Notes: generated by a model not told the origin, from the letters alone. A stretch of DNA of 64,000 bases from VXNE01 sp963664635 (GCA_963664635.1 OY761542.1:3100001-3164000), one strand, 5' to 3'; counted from the stretch's first letter, positions 7,495 to 17,261 are shown. Numbers and translations are program-made.

Positions 7495-9192
7495 TCAGGC
7501 GTTGCGCCCGTGACGCAGCAGCTGCCCGGGTGTCGCGCCCGTGCACTCGCCGTCTTCGAAGGTCACTTCGCCGTTGACCACCGTGAGCCGGTAGCCGTCG
7601 GCCTTCTGCGACAGTCGCCAGTCCCCGGCCGGGAAGTCGTGCAGCCGCTCCGTGGGCAGCAGCTTGAGCGCGTCGTAGTCGTAGACGATGAGGTCGGCCG
7701 GCGCCCCTTCGCGCAGGAAGCCGCGGCCGGTGAAGCCGGCGGCCATCGCCGGGTAGCCCGACAGCCGCCAGTGGGCCTGTTCGAGGTCCATGATGCCGTT
7801 CTCGCGCACGAGGTGGGTCAGAAACTCGGTGGGATAGCGTCCCGTGGTCATGAACTTCATGTGTGCGCCGCCGTCGGAGATGCCGGGCAGCGAGAACGGC
7901 GAGTTCGCGAGCTCCCGCATGGCGTCCATGTCGATCTCCTGCGGCGGGGTGATGAACTGCGTGCGCAGCTCGTCCGCCAGGGCCGTGTCGAGCATCACGT
8001 CGAGCACGTGCTTGCCCTGCATCTCGGCGACTTCGCCGACCGTCAGCCCTTCGAGGCTGCGCGTCTCCTCCGAGAAGCACTCGCCGATCGTCAGGTCGGG
8101 AATGGCATTGGTGAGCGAGCCGAGCGGGCCCGGCCGGTAGCCGTCCCGCAGCGCCTTGCGCAGGTCCGGGTCGCGCATCTTGCGCATGCGGTCCTCGGGC
8201 GTGCCGAGAGTCATGTTGCGCCACGCGGACATCGTGTCGAAGAGGTTCCAGTCGTCCAGGGCGAACTCGTAGTTGTTCTGCGCCGTCACGGCCTGGCCGA
8301 AGATGCGGTTGCCGCGCCGGTTGGCCTCCTCGAACCACTGCAGCAGGTCCTTGTAGCGGCCGTGGGTGACGCCGTGCTGGTCCGCCGTGATGACCACCGC
8401 GTTCCAGATGACCGGCCGGCCGCTTACCTCGCAGAGCCGCTCGGTGAGCTCCATGTCCTCGCCCAGCACCTGGATGATCCCGCGCCCCTTCTCGCGCAGC
8501 ACGCTCGCGAAGGCGAGGAAGTCGTCCGGCGACATGGTGTCGGTGATCATCGGCGTGCCGTCGTAGTCGCGCTGGACCGTCTTCGGACCCAGGCGCTGCG
8601 CGGAGATCCCGCAGCCGCCGGCGTCGAGCGCCTCGCTCAGGAGCCGGCATATCTCGGCGCGCTCCGCGTCCGTGGCCGGGCGCTCCTTGGCGGCCTCCTG
8701 CCCCATGACGTACGACATCAGCGGGTTCAGGCCCACGTAGGACAGCATGTTCAAGCCCTTGGGCGTGCGCTCGAGGCTGTCGAGGAACTCCGGAAACGTC
8801 TCCCAGTCCCACGGCATGCCGGCGGCCATCGTGGTCGCGCGCACGGCCTCGTTGCGCTCCATGGTGAGCATCGCGCGCTCGCGGTGCTCGGGTTTCACGG
8901 GGGCGAAGCCGAAGCCGCAGTTGCCGATCGCCACCGACGTGACGCCGTGCCAGCCGGACAGGGTGCAGTAAGGATCCCAGAAGACCTGGGAGTCGTAGTG
9001 GGTATGCAGGTCCACGAAGCCGGGCGCGACGATCAGTTCGCGGGCGTCGAACACCCGCGCCGCGTCGCGCTCCGCGATGCGCCCGATGGCGGCGATCTTC
9101 CCGTCCGCGATGGCCACGTCGCCGGTGAAACGGGGCGTGCGCGCTCCGTCCATGATCACCCCGCCCTTCAGCAGCAGATCGTAGCGAGGCAT
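7495..9192 (-). CDS. N-acyl-D-amino-acid deacylase / D-aminoacylase-type amidohydrolase, 565 aa
   Basis: A metal-dependent amidohydrolase of the D-aminoacylase group. MPRYDLLLKGGVIMDG is the beta-sandwich entry strand, APGFVDLHTHYDSQ gives the H-x-H of the binuclear site (H63, H65), and GISDGGAHMKF near the C-terminal third gives the late His/Asp region. The family removes the acyl group from N-acyl-D-amino acids or related amides. The start was set at 9192, after GGGGGAG, which matches the start of the paralogue at 55761-57500; ten extra codons upstream are unlikely. Divergent from the NmrA-like gene. The two paralogues align over their full length, suggesting duplication of a whole catabolic unit. 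Confidence 0.9.
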   Translation of the reverse strand: MPRYDLLLKGGVIMDGARTPRFTGDVAIADGKIAAIGRIAERDAARVFDARELIVAPGFVDLHTHYDSQVFWDPYCTLSGWHGVTSVAIGNCGFGFAPVKPEHRERAMLTMERNEAVRATTMAAGMPWDWETFPEFLDSLERTPKGLNMLSYVGLNPLMSYVMGQEAAKERPATDAERAEICRLLSEALDAGGCGISAQRLGPKTVQRDYDGTPMITDTMSPDDFLAFASVLREKGRGIIQVLGEDMELTERLCEVSGRPVIWNAVVITADQHGVTHGRYKDLLQWFEEANRRGNRIFGQAVTAQNNYEFALDDWNLFDTMSAWRNMTLGTPEDRMRKMRDPDLRKALRDGYRPGPLGSLTNAIPDLTIGECFSEETRSLEGLTVGEVAEMQGKHVLDVMLDTALADELRTQFITPPQEIDMDAMRELANSPFSLPGISDGGAHMKFMTTGRYPTEFLTHLVRENGIMDLEQAHWRLSGYPAMAAGFTGRGFLREGAPADLIVYDYDALKLLPTERLHDFPAGDWRLSQKADGYRLTVVNGEVTFEDGECTGATPGQLLRHGRNA

Positions 9193-9263
9193 CGTCTCCC
9201 CCTTCTGGCGCCTGACCAACACCCTACGTTACCATCGATCGCAGGAAGCACAAGACGGGGCCC

Positions 9264-10199
9264 ATGCGCATCCTTCTCACCGGCGCCAACGGGCACCTAG
9301 GACGTCTCGTGCTGCGCACCCTGGCCGACGATCCCGCCGCCGACGCCGCCGACTCCGCCGAGACAATCCGCGCGGTGGTGCGGTCCGAGCGCGCCGCGAA
9401 GAGCCTCGACGACCTTCCCGCGCCGGACCGGCGCGAGGTCCGCATCGTCGACTACACGGACCGCGCGGGCCTCGAAGAGGCCGTGCAGGGGTGCGACGCC
9501 GTCCTCCACCTCGTCGGTATCCTGAAGCGGACCCGCACCAACCGCTACGAGGACGCGCACGAGCGTCCGGCCGAGGCCCTCGCGGCCGCGTGCGCCGCCG
9601 CCGGGGTGTCGCGCATCGTGCACACCAGCATCCACGGGGCCCATCCGGGCTCGCGCAACGGCTGCCTCGCGTCACGCGGGCGCGCCGACGACATCCTGCT
9701 CGCCGCGCCGGTGCCGGCGGTGATCCTGCGCGTGCCGATGGTCCTCGGTCGTGGCGACCCGGCCGCCGACGGGCTACGGCGCCAAGCGATGTCGGGCCGC
9801 GCGGCGCTGGTGCGCGGCGGCGCCGCCCTCGAGCAGCCGATCGCCGCCGCCGACGTGGTCGCGGCGCTGCTGGCCGCCGCACGGCCCTCCGTCCCCGGAG
9901 ATACCGTGCTTGAACTCGGTGGGCCGGAGTCCCTGTCCCACCGCGCACTGGTCGAGCGAACCGCCGCGGTCCTCGGCCGTGAGGTCGCGATCGGCAGCAC
10001 GCCGCTCGTCGCGGCGCGCGCGTTCGCCTGGCTGGCCGAGACGTTCTCCGCGAATCCGCCGCTCACCCGTGACATGCTCGACGTCCTCGAACAGGACGAC
10101 GCGATCGACCCCAGGCCGGCGTGCGAGACGCTCGGCATCATGCTCACGCCGCTCGACGCGGCCCTGCGCGCCGCCTTCGACGAGGAGAACGCCCCGTGA
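9264..10199 (+). CDS. NmrA-like NAD(P)-binding oxidoreductase, 311 aa
   Basis: An atypical short-chain dehydrogenase/epimerase: MRILLTGANGHLG places the dinucleotide-binding G-x-x-G-x-x-G at residues 7-13. Further family features are CDAVLHLVGILKR in strand 4 and IVHTSIHGAH in strand 5. No canonical Y-x-x-x-K is evident, which fits the NmrA/NAD(P)-sensing or quinone-reductase-like branch. Ends with a stop that overlaps the GTG start of the next gene (GTGA), so the two are translationally coupled. Confidence 0.82.
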   Translation: MRILLTGANGHLGRLVLRTLADDPAADAADSAETIRAVVRSERAAKSLDDLPAPDRREVRIVDYTDRAGLEEAVQGCDAVLHLVGILKRTRTNRYEDAHERPAEALAAACAAAGVSRIVHTSIHGAHPGSRNGCLASRGRADDILLAAPVPAVILRVPMVLGRGDPAADGLRRQAMSGRAALVRGGAALEQPIAAADVVAALLAAARPSVPGDTVLELGGPESLSHRALVERTAAVLGREVAIGSTPLVAARAFAWLAETFSANPPLTRDMLDVLEQDDAIDPRPACETLGIMLTPLDAALRAAFDEENAP

Positions 10200-11191
10200 C
10201 GACCGCCGACCGCCGTACCTCCGAAACGCCCGACACGCCGGACACGGGCGGCGCCCGGCCCGGGGCGCCCTGGTGGCAGCGCGCCCTGCTCTGGCTGATC
10301 ACCATCGCGTGCTTCGCGTGGCTCTACAGCCGTATCGACGGCGTGGCGGCAAGCCAGGGCCAGACGGCGGCGGCCTACCTGCTGGAGATCTTCGCGAGCG
10401 TGCCCTGGGGCGTCTGGCTGGCGCTGATGATCCCCTACTCCGCGTTCTTCTTCCTCGTCGACTCGACGGTGGTCTGGCGGGTCGTGAGCTGGTTCAACGC
10501 CCGCGTGCCCTGGAAGGACATCCTGCCCGTGCGGGCCAGCGCCTACATCATCTCCATCGTGAACGAGCAGGTGGGCAAGGGCGCGATGGCGGTCTACCTG
10601 AACCGGCGGCACGGCGTCCACGGCTGGGAGGTCGGCTCGTCGATGCTGTTCATCATGTTCTGCGAGCTGCTCTATCTCACGTTCTGGGCGAACGTCGGCT
10701 ACGCGATTGCCGCCGACACGCTGCCGGCCCAGTTCGCGCTCGTGCCGTGGATCGGGGTCGGCGTGCTGCTGCTCTTCGTACTCTGGATCGCCTTCTTCCG
10801 GGGCGCCATCCCGCTCGGCAAGGGCCTGCGGGAGCGATCGATCCTGAAGGCCTTCCGCGAGGCGTCGCCGCTGCGCTACGTCATCGTCGCCGCGATCCGT
10901 TCCCCCGCCCTGCTCGGCGCCGTGGTGGTCTACACGCTGGCCCTGCGGCTGTTCGGCGTCGAAGCGTCGTTCGTGGACATGCTGGGCGTGCTCCCGGTGA
11001 TCTTCTTCGCGGCCGCCATCCCGACCCCCATGCGCGCCGCCGCAATCACGATCTGGGTCGTGCTGTTCCCGGACAACGCGGCGCAACTCTCGGCGTTCGG
11101 ACTGGTGATGCACAACTTCTTCATCTTCTTCAACGCGGCGATCGGCCTGCTGTTCCTGCGCCGCGCCAACCGGGATTTGTTCGGGACGTAG
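10196..11191 (+). CDS. AglD/LPG-synthase-TM-like integral membrane protein, 331 aa
   Basis: A polytopic inner-membrane protein with about seven or eight hydrophobic helices: around 25-45, 65-90, 155-180, 185-210, 225-250, 265-285 and 300-325. The combination of FNARVPWKDILPVRASAYII, NEQVGKGAMAVYLNRRHG and a hydrophobic C-terminal half resembles the UPF0104/LPG-synthase transmembrane superfamily (PF03706). That group includes proteins acting on lipids or polyprenyl-linked sugars. The GTG at 10196 overlaps the previous stop by four bases. The exact reaction is unknown. Confidence 0.6.
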   Translation: MTTADRRTSETPDTPDTGGARPGAPWWQRALLWLITIACFAWLYSRIDGVAASQGQTAAAYLLEIFASVPWGVWLALMIPYSAFFFLVDSTVVWRVVSWFNARVPWKDILPVRASAYIISIVNEQVGKGAMAVYLNRRHGVHGWEVGSSMLFIMFCELLYLTFWANVGYAIAADTLPAQFALVPWIGVGVLLLFVLWIAFFRGAIPLGKGLRERSILKAFREASPLRYVIVAAIRSPALLGAVVVYTLALRLFGVEASFVDMLGVLPVIFFAAAIPTPMRAAAITIWVVLFPDNAAQLSAFGLVMHNFFIFFNAAIGLLFLRRANRDLFGT

Positions 11192-11242
11192 GGAAACACG
11201 CGAAAATCGGGTAGATTCGTACCGCAACGGAGGAGGATCGAA

Positions 11243-12181
11243 ATGAGCGAAGCGGAAGCGTCGGTAGAGGAATCCGTACAGGAGGAATCCGTACAGGAGG
11301 AATCCGTACAGGAATTGATGCGGGAAATGGCCGAGCGGGTCTTCGAGACCCGTCAGCCGTTCGACCTGTCGGACGAACTGGAAGCCCGGGTGCGGGACCT
11401 CGATCTCGGCGAGACGGTCGAGCACGTCAAGCAGCACGGCTACGGCTACATCCACGATGCCGCAACGCCCGAGTTCGTCGAGCGGTTGCGCGAGACCATC
11501 GTCCGGGTCGCCACGCGGACGGACGCCGGCAAAGGCCTGCAGGGCCGCGGCGCGAACATGCTGCTCGCGAAGGACCCGATCTTCGAGGAAGTCGTGCTCA
11601 ATCCGAAGATCCTGGCGATCGCCGAGATCCTGTGCGGCAAGGGCGCCATGCTTTCGCAGGTGGCGGCCAGCATCAAGCCGCGGGCGACCGAACCGGGGGA
11701 CGGCAAGGGCGGGCTGCACGCCGACCAGAACTGGACCCCGGCGCCCTTCCCGGTGCACAACCAGCTCGTGACCTTCTGCTGGGCGTGCGACGAGTTCAAC
11801 GAGGCGGCCGGGTCGACCCGGGTCGTCCCCGACTCCCACCTCGAGCGCAGGCACCCGAACGAGCGGGAGGTGGCCGAGGAACCGGGGGTGGTCGCCACCG
11901 AGTGCCCCGCCGGCTCCATCGTGTTCTGGGACGGCTCCACCTGGCACAGCGGCGGCGCGCCCCGAACCATCGACGGCGAGAGGGTGGTCCTGCACATCAC
12001 GTTCAGCCGCATGGCGCTGCGCCCCGTGGAGAGCTACGACTTTCTCGGCGAGGACTGGCTGGAAGGCAAGCCCTACGAAATGCGCGTGATGCTCGGCCGC
12101 GAGGACTTCCTGAACACGCCGGAGGGCGGCTTCGCGCACGGCGTCAAGCTGCCGCGGGCGATGAACTGGGCGAAGACGTAG
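11243..12181 (+). CDS. phytanoyl-CoA dioxygenase (PhyH) family protein, 312 aa
   Basis: An Fe(II)/2-oxoglutarate-dependent oxygenase of the PhyH family. The metal triad is H159-x-D161 in GLHADQNW and H235 in STWHSGG, with R241 as the likely 2-oxoglutarate salt-bridge residue. These enzymes hydroxylate acyl-CoAs, amino acids or small metabolites in the cytoplasm. The N-terminal 24 residues contain three identical E-E-S-V-Q repeats, encoded by exact 15-base repeats, which are not part of the fold. GGAGGA precedes the ATG. Two further PhyH genes are at 51316 and 54888 and share the VPDSH/VIPG...RRHP and CPAGSI patterns. Confidence 0.9.
   Translation: MSEAEASVEESVQEESVQEESVQELMREMAERVFETRQPFDLSDELEARVRDLDLGETVEHVKQHGYGYIHDAATPEFVERLRETIVRVATRTDAGKGLQGRGANMLLAKDPIFEEVVLNPKILAIAEILCGKGAMLSQVAASIKPRATEPGDGKGGLHADQNWTPAPFPVHNQLVTFCWACDEFNEAAGSTRVVPDSHLERRHPNEREVAEEPGVVATECPAGSIVFWDGSTWHSGGAPRTIDGERVVLHITFSRMALRPVESYDFLGEDWLEGKPYEMRVMLGREDFLNTPEGGFAHGVKLPRAMNWAKT
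11267..11311 (+). repeat. three exact 15-bp in-frame repeats
   Basis: The unit GAGGAATCCGTACAG is repeated exactly three times head to tail inside the start of the PhyH gene, each encoding E-E-S-V-Q. As a multiple of three it can expand or shrink without breaking the frame. Confidence 0.95.
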
Positions 12182-12417
12182 CGCGATTCTGGCGGCGGCC
12201 CGGATCGGGGCGGCCCGCGTGGGGGGCGGGCTTGTCCTGGGCGCCTCCACCGTCCGGTGGGAGGAGGTCTATCAGGGCAACATGAGCCGCATGAGCCGTC
12301 GACTGTTGCCGAGACCATACGGCGGTGTTGTCGATGGCGAGGTGCGCGCGCCCCGGCTACACGGACCAAGCGTATGATGCGGGGTGCCGGCTGGCGGCGG
12401 CCGGCGAGGTGCGAATA

Positions 12418-14019
12418 ATGCGGCGCGACAGGGCGATCCCCAAGCCCCCAGGCTATTTCGACGACGGCAGCCAGCGAGAGCAGGACCGCGTCAGTCTGGA
12501 CGTGTTCCTCGCCGCTCGCGACCGCGCGAAGCACTATGACGAGTGGGGCCTCGGGCCACCGTTTTTCTCCGGACGCGTCGACGAGATCAATGCTTTTCGT
12601 GCGTTGCTGGCGCGCTCGGCAGCCGGCGAGCGCAGCGATGCCACCTTCGTGATCGAAGGGCCGCCGGGAGCCGGCAAAACGGCCCTGGTTTCGCAGCTCG
12701 TGGCCGAAGTCGAAGGATTCGGCGTACCGCCGCAAGGCGGTGCCGGTTGGTTGCCGGTTTTGCTCTCCGCCAGTGACACGGCATCGCCACGGCGCATCGA
12801 GCGACGCGTCAACGCGGCGATCGGAGCCTATCTCGCGGCGCCGCACCGTAGCGCAGAGAGACGGCAGGCCGTTGCGGCCGTCGAGGAGGAAGCGGATCTG
12901 CAGCAGGTGTTCGACGAGGAGCGCGGCGTACTGCAGGAAGCGCTGGAACTGGTCAAGGACGGGGGCCGGAACCTGGTATCCGCCGTGCAGGCGCACGCAG
13001 ATACGGACCCGACCCTTACCGAGACAACCGACAGGATCAAGCGGTTCTTGCGCAAGGTTGCGGGCCGCCCCGGCGCCGCCGCCGCGCGTAGCGTGCTGCA
13101 GCGCGGGGTCGGGGTAATGGGCGTCTCCCTCGGTCCGCAGCCCGGCGTTGCGGATGAGACGCTGATCGATGTCGTCGCCGAGATGGAGTCCGCATGGCGC
13201 CCCTACCGCCTCGTGCTGTTTGTCGATGAGGGCCAGAACATCCCCGCCACGCGCCCGCGCGCGGACAACGAAGTGCCGGATGCCCTTGCGGCCATCCACC
13301 AGGGGCGTACGGCGGCCCCCATATCGCTCTGTGTGGCTGGGCTGGTCGGCACCGCCGCCGCGCTCAAGCGGGTGGGCGTTTCCCGCATTGACGCCGGCAG
13401 GAAGTGGCACCTTGGCGGCTTGAGCGAAGACGATTGCGGCAAGGCGGTGCGGCGCTGCCTGACACAGTTCAAGGTCCACAACGGCAACGGCTGGATTGCG
13501 CCTATCGCCGAACGTGCGGCGGGGTGGCCTCAGCACCTCGCCGGCTATCTGCTGGCGGCCATGGAGGAGATATCCAGGCACCCCCTGCCAGGGGGAGATG
13601 GCTTCGACGCGGCGCAAGCGGACTTTCACGCCGCCCTTCGAGGCGGCGACGCCATCCGCGAAGACTTCTACTCGGACCGGGTGGAGAGCCTTGCCTCGCT
13701 GTACGCGGAATGGGCCGAACACCTGGTGGGCGCGGACGGCTGCTTCGGCCCCTATGGCGCGAACAGAGGGGCGAACAGGAACGCGCTCGGCACGTGCCTG
13801 CGCAAGCTGGAACCAGACCTCTCGCGCGCGGATCTGCAGGCGTTCCTGGATGCCTCCGTGGAGAGCGGTTTGCTCGAGTACGACGCCCACCGTCGGACGT
13901 TCGTCATGCCGATCCCCTCCTTCGCCGCGCACCTGCGCAACGAGCCCCCGGCACCGTTCCCGAAGCCACGGCGCAATGACGGCGGCGGTGGGGCCGGCGG
14001 CGGACCGGCGCCCGGCTGA
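12418..14019 (+). CDS. large AAA/STAND-type ATPase, 533 aa
   Basis: A P-loop ATPase with Walker A GPPGAGKT at residues 81-88 and Walker B LVLFVDEGQN at 265-274, followed by LCVAGLVGTAAALKR (about 304-318), a sensor-1-like strand. Between the Walker motifs is a long charged insert (about 140-260). The order FFSGRVDEINAFRALL before the P-loop recalls the 402-aa ATPase at 607, and both use a DE-x-QN Walker B, so they may be distant relatives. The start was set at the ATG at 12418, where recognisable charged sequence begins; the frame is open upstream to 12325. The 236 bases before it hold no gene. C-terminal function unknown. Confidence 0.72.
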   Translation: MRRDRAIPKPPGYFDDGSQREQDRVSLDVFLAARDRAKHYDEWGLGPPFFSGRVDEINAFRALLARSAAGERSDATFVIEGPPGAGKTALVSQLVAEVEGFGVPPQGGAGWLPVLLSASDTASPRRIERRVNAAIGAYLAAPHRSAERRQAVAAVEEEADLQQVFDEERGVLQEALELVKDGGRNLVSAVQAHADTDPTLTETTDRIKRFLRKVAGRPGAAAARSVLQRGVGVMGVSLGPQPGVADETLIDVVAEMESAWRPYRLVLFVDEGQNIPATRPRADNEVPDALAAIHQGRTAAPISLCVAGLVGTAAALKRVGVSRIDAGRKWHLGGLSEDDCGKAVRRCLTQFKVHNGNGWIAPIAERAAGWPQHLAGYLLAAMEEISRHPLPGGDGFDAAQADFHAALRGGDAIREDFYSDRVESLASLYAEWAEHLVGADGCFGPYGANRGANRNALGTCLRKLEPDLSRADLQAFLDASVESGLLEYDAHRRTFVMPIPSFAAHLRNEPPAPFPKPRRNDGGGGAGGGPAPG

Positions 14020-14100
14020 GCCAACGTACTCCTCGCTGGACGTTCGTACCGGCACCTCGCCGACAACGCCTCGCGGACAAGCGTCACCACTGCCCCAGTC

Positions 14101-15027
14101 CTACGGCGCCTCGAGGTGCGCCAGGGTTTCCCGCAGGATATCCGCCTCCGCTTCCTGGATGAGCCAGTGCCCGGCGTCGAGTTCCACGAGGCGGTAGGGG
14201 CCGTCCATCAGGGGTGGCGTGGCGGTCACGCCGGGACGGCCGATCGCCTGGTCGCGATTGCCCCAGATCAGGAGCGTGGGGACGGAGATCTGGCCGATGG
14301 GCTGCCGGTCCGCGGTGAGACCGCCCCGATACCAGTTGAGGGCGCCGGTCAGCGCGCCGGGCTGCCTCAGGACGCGCAGGTACTCTTCGACCTCGGCGGG
14401 CCCGGACTCGCTCCAGACGTTCCGCAGGGCAGCGAAGTCGTTCGCGGACAGCGCCTCCTCCGCCGTGCCCACCTGCCGGAAGAAGTCCATGTACCCGCTG
14501 CGCTCGCGCTGCTCCGGGTTGTTGGCGATCGCCTCGCCGAAGGCGTCGATGTGCGGCACGGAAAGCGCGGTCCAACTGAGGAGGCGATCCGCGTGGCGGG
14601 CCGCCATGTACCAGCCGAGTCCCGCGCCATGGTCGTGACCGACCAGGTGGAACCGGTCCTGCCCGAGCGCGTCCGCCATGGCCAGGATGTCCGGGGCCAT
14701 GGCGGCGTGGGCGTAATGTTCGGCCTCCGGCGGCCGCGCGCCGGGACTGTAGCCCCTGAGATCGGGCGCCATGGCCGTGTAGCCGTTGGCCGCCAGGTGC
14801 TCGAGGAGCGGCAGCCACATGTGGGACGTTTCGGGGAACCCGTGCAGCAGGATGACGAGAGGGCCCCCGTCTCCGGCGCGGCGCACGTCGTACGTGTACT
14901 CGCCCACGTCCATCCGCGTCTGTTCAATCGCCATTCCTGATTCTCCCGTCGGTTGGGCGCAGGCGGTCAAGACTAACGCCACCAAACCAAGGGATACGCC
15001 AAGGGACGTTCCTCGAAGACGTTTCAT
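14101..15027 (-). CDS. epoxide-hydrolase-like alpha/beta hydrolase, predicted lipoprotein, 308 aa
   Basis: An alpha/beta hydrolase with the HGFPET oxyanion motif at residues 62-67 and an aspartate nucleophile, D132, in VGHDHGAG. That replaces the usual Ser and marks epoxide hydrolases and haloalkane dehalogenases. The general-base His is in DAGHWLIQ near the C-terminus. The first 23 residues (MKRLRGTSLG, then a hydrophobic run ending L-T-A-C) form a lipoprotein signal with lipid-anchored Cys23, so the enzyme should be on a membrane facing the periplasm, unusual for this family. GGAGGA lies just before the ATG. It is the last gene of the co-directional TBDR block. Confidence 0.87.
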   Translation of the reverse strand: MKRLRGTSLGVSLGLVALVLTACAQPTGESGMAIEQTRMDVGEYTYDVRRAGDGGPLVILLHGFPETSHMWLPLLEHLAANGYTAMAPDLRGYSPGARPPEAEHYAHAAMAPDILAMADALGQDRFHLVGHDHGAGLGWYMAARHADRLLSWTALSVPHIDAFGEAIANNPEQRERSGYMDFFRQVGTAEEALSANDFAALRNVWSESGPAEVEEYLRVLRQPGALTGALNWYRGGLTADRQPIGQISVPTLLIWGNRDQAIGRPGVTATPPLMDGPYRLVELDAGHWLIQEAEADILRETLAHLEAP

Positions 15028-15062
15028 CACTCCTCCGGTTGCTCCGCTCAGGGAGGACCGCC

Positions 15063-17261
15063 CTACCGGCTGGCCGAGAACCGGTAACTGATGTCCATGC
15101 CCGCGGTCCGCGGACGCGAAGCATTGAGGGCGAGCTGAAAACTGGGGCTGAAGAAGCGGCTCTCGGGGGAAACCTCGTCGCCAACGTTCTCCACGTACGC
15201 CACGACCCGCCATTGCTCGTTCTCCCAGCCCACCCGCACGTTTGCCTTGCCGGATGAGTCGACGAGCGAATACGGGTGATTGTTCAGGCCCCCGTAAAAA
15301 TCGGACTGCCAGAAGAACTCCACCATGCCGATCAGGTCCCCGCCGGCCATCGGGTAGCGGCCGTGGACCGCCCCGGTAGCCGTGTGCTCGGGGGTTACCG
15401 GCGGCCTGTGGCCGTCGCAGTTCAGCCCATCGCACGCGGCGGCGGGAATTCCCCGGGACTCCGCGTCGGTGAACCCCACCGCGAGCTGCACGTCCCAATG
15501 GCGATTGAGCACCCACTGCAACTCCAACTCCGCGCCCTGGCCCTGGACTTCTCCGACATTGAGAATGCCGATCAGCTGCGAGACGGGGTCGAAGACGTCG
15601 ATCTGCCGGTCCTTGTAGTCATAGGAGAAAACCGCCGCCGCCAGCCGCAGGCGGTCGTCGAGCAGACTCGCTTTCGCACCTGCCTCGTACGACAGGACCT
15701 CCTCGGCGTCATAGGTCGCGAGGGTGGCGCCGGGGGGCGCCAGCAGCGTGAACGGGTCCGCGGGCTCCGACAGGCGGTTCGTGTCGAAGCCGCCGGCCTT
15801 GAAGCCCCTGCTCACAGAGCCGTAGAACATCAGGTCGTCGCGGGCGAAGTACCTGAGCGCGGCGCGCGGCGAGAAGTCCGTCCAGTCCGCCGTGTCCGAT
15901 ACCGGTTCGGGCGTGTACACCGAGAAGAGGAACGCCTGGCCCTTGATGTCGACCACCCCGTCCCGCTCGTCGGCGGTGTAGCGCGCCCCGACGCTCAGGT
16001 CCAGGGAATCGGTGAGTTGCCACTTCGTATCGCCGTACACGGCCCAACCCCGGTATTCCCCCAGAATCTCCCCCGTTTCGTCGAACGAGAGTGGGAACGG
16101 GAGCCCGAACAGGAAGCCGACATCGTCGGTGAAGTGGTGCAGTCTGTAGTCGATATCCTCGGCGTAGAGACTCACACCGGCGAACCAGGAGAGCCGCGCG
16201 CCCGCGTCCGCAAGCACGAACTCCTGGCTGAGGTAGTCACTTTCCTGGTGCGAAGCCCAGTTTCCCAACCCGAACTGGGTCCCGTCCCAGTCCTCCTGGT
16301 AGGTGAAGTTGTTGGTGTAGAAGCCCGTCAGCGACCTGAGCGTCATCGTCCCCGGGAGGTCGATGTTGACCGTCAGCCTCGTCTCGGCATGCTCGACCAG
16401 ATCGAGGTCCTCCCAACCGGAGTTCGCCGAGAGTTCGTCCCCCCAGAGGAGCGAACCGTCCAGGTTGAGCGGGAGGTAGGTCACGCCGCTCTGTTCCCGG
16501 TCCTCGTAGCGGGCGACGAGGGTCGCGTCGCCCCAGTCGTTCTCGTGGCGCAGGGACACCCGTGCCGCGCTCACGTCATACCAGAGGTGGTCGTCGCCCG
16601 TCGTCAGATTGCGAATGTAGCCGTCCTCTTCCTTGTGCAGGACGGCTGCCCGCAACGCCCAGTTGTCACCGAGCGGCTGGTTCACCATCGCCTCGAGAGT
16701 CTGCCGGCCCCGCTCCCCGGCGCCCAACGCGACGGAAGCCTCCGTGGCATCCAGGTCCGGCTTCGCCGTGATGACGTGGATCGCTCCGGACGAAGCGTTG
16801 CGTCCGAACAGCAGGCCCTGCGGACCTTTCAGCACCTCGACGCGCTCCAGGTCAAAGTAGGTGCCGAGCGCGGCGCCGTGGCGGCCGTGATAGATGCCGT
16901 CGGTGTACAGGCCCAGTGCGGGTTCCGACGCGGCGGTGTACGTACCGGCATTGATGCCCCGCACCGTGATGAACATGTAGTTGCTCGAAAAGCTCCCGGA
17001 CATGCCCGGCACCGCCTTCACCAGCTCCTGCGAGTCCTTGATGCCGGCCTCCCGCAGCGACTCGCCCGTGAACGCCGAAATCGCGATCGGCACTTCCTGG
17101 ACCGACTCGTCGCGCTTCTGCGCGGAGACGATGATCTCTTCGAGCACCGGGCGGGAGTCGCCTGCCGCCCCGGTCGATTCCTCCGCGTAAGCCCCGCAGC
17201 AGAGCGCGGCCGCCATCGCCGCGGTCGTCGAACCCCGAACGTTCCATCCGGATGCGTTCAT
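15063..17261 (-). CDS. TonB-dependent receptor (copy C), 732 aa
   Basis: An outer-membrane gated channel. A signal peptide (to about residue 26, GAYA/EES) is followed by a TonB-box-like region PVLEEIIVSAQKRDES and the plug (to about 200) with VRGINAG, YTDGIY, LERVEVLKGPQGLLFGRN and GAIHVITAKP. The 22-strand barrel then runs to the C-terminal aromatic GMDISYRFSASR. It is clearly homologous to copies A and B but much more diverged. The start at 17261 places a normal signal peptide first; the frame upstream merely reads through repeat DNA. The substrate is unknown. The genes around it suggest a compound oxidised by PQQ enzymes. Confidence 0.93.
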   Translation of the reverse strand: MNASGWNVRGSTTAAMAAALCCGAYAEESTGAAGDSRPVLEEIIVSAQKRDESVQEVPIAISAFTGESLREAGIKDSQELVKAVPGMSGSFSSNYMFITVRGINAGTYTAASEPALGLYTDGIYHGRHGAALGTYFDLERVEVLKGPQGLLFGRNASSGAIHVITAKPDLDATEASVALGAGERGRQTLEAMVNQPLGDNWALRAAVLHKEEDGYIRNLTTGDDHLWYDVSAARVSLRHENDWGDATLVARYEDREQSGVTYLPLNLDGSLLWGDELSANSGWEDLDLVEHAETRLTVNIDLPGTMTLRSLTGFYTNNFTYQEDWDGTQFGLGNWASHQESDYLSQEFVLADAGARLSWFAGVSLYAEDIDYRLHHFTDDVGFLFGLPFPLSFDETGEILGEYRGWAVYGDTKWQLTDSLDLSVGARYTADERDGVVDIKGQAFLFSVYTPEPVSDTADWTDFSPRAALRYFARDDLMFYGSVSRGFKAGGFDTNRLSEPADPFTLLAPPGATLATYDAEEVLSYEAGAKASLLDDRLRLAAAVFSYDYKDRQIDVFDPVSQLIGILNVGEVQGQGAELELQWVLNRHWDVQLAVGFTDAESRGIPAAACDGLNCDGHRPPVTPEHTATGAVHGRYPMAGGDLIGMVEFFWQSDFYGGLNNHPYSLVDSSGKANVRVGWENEQWRVVAYVENVGDEVSPESRFFSPSFQLALNASRPRTAGMDISYRFSASR

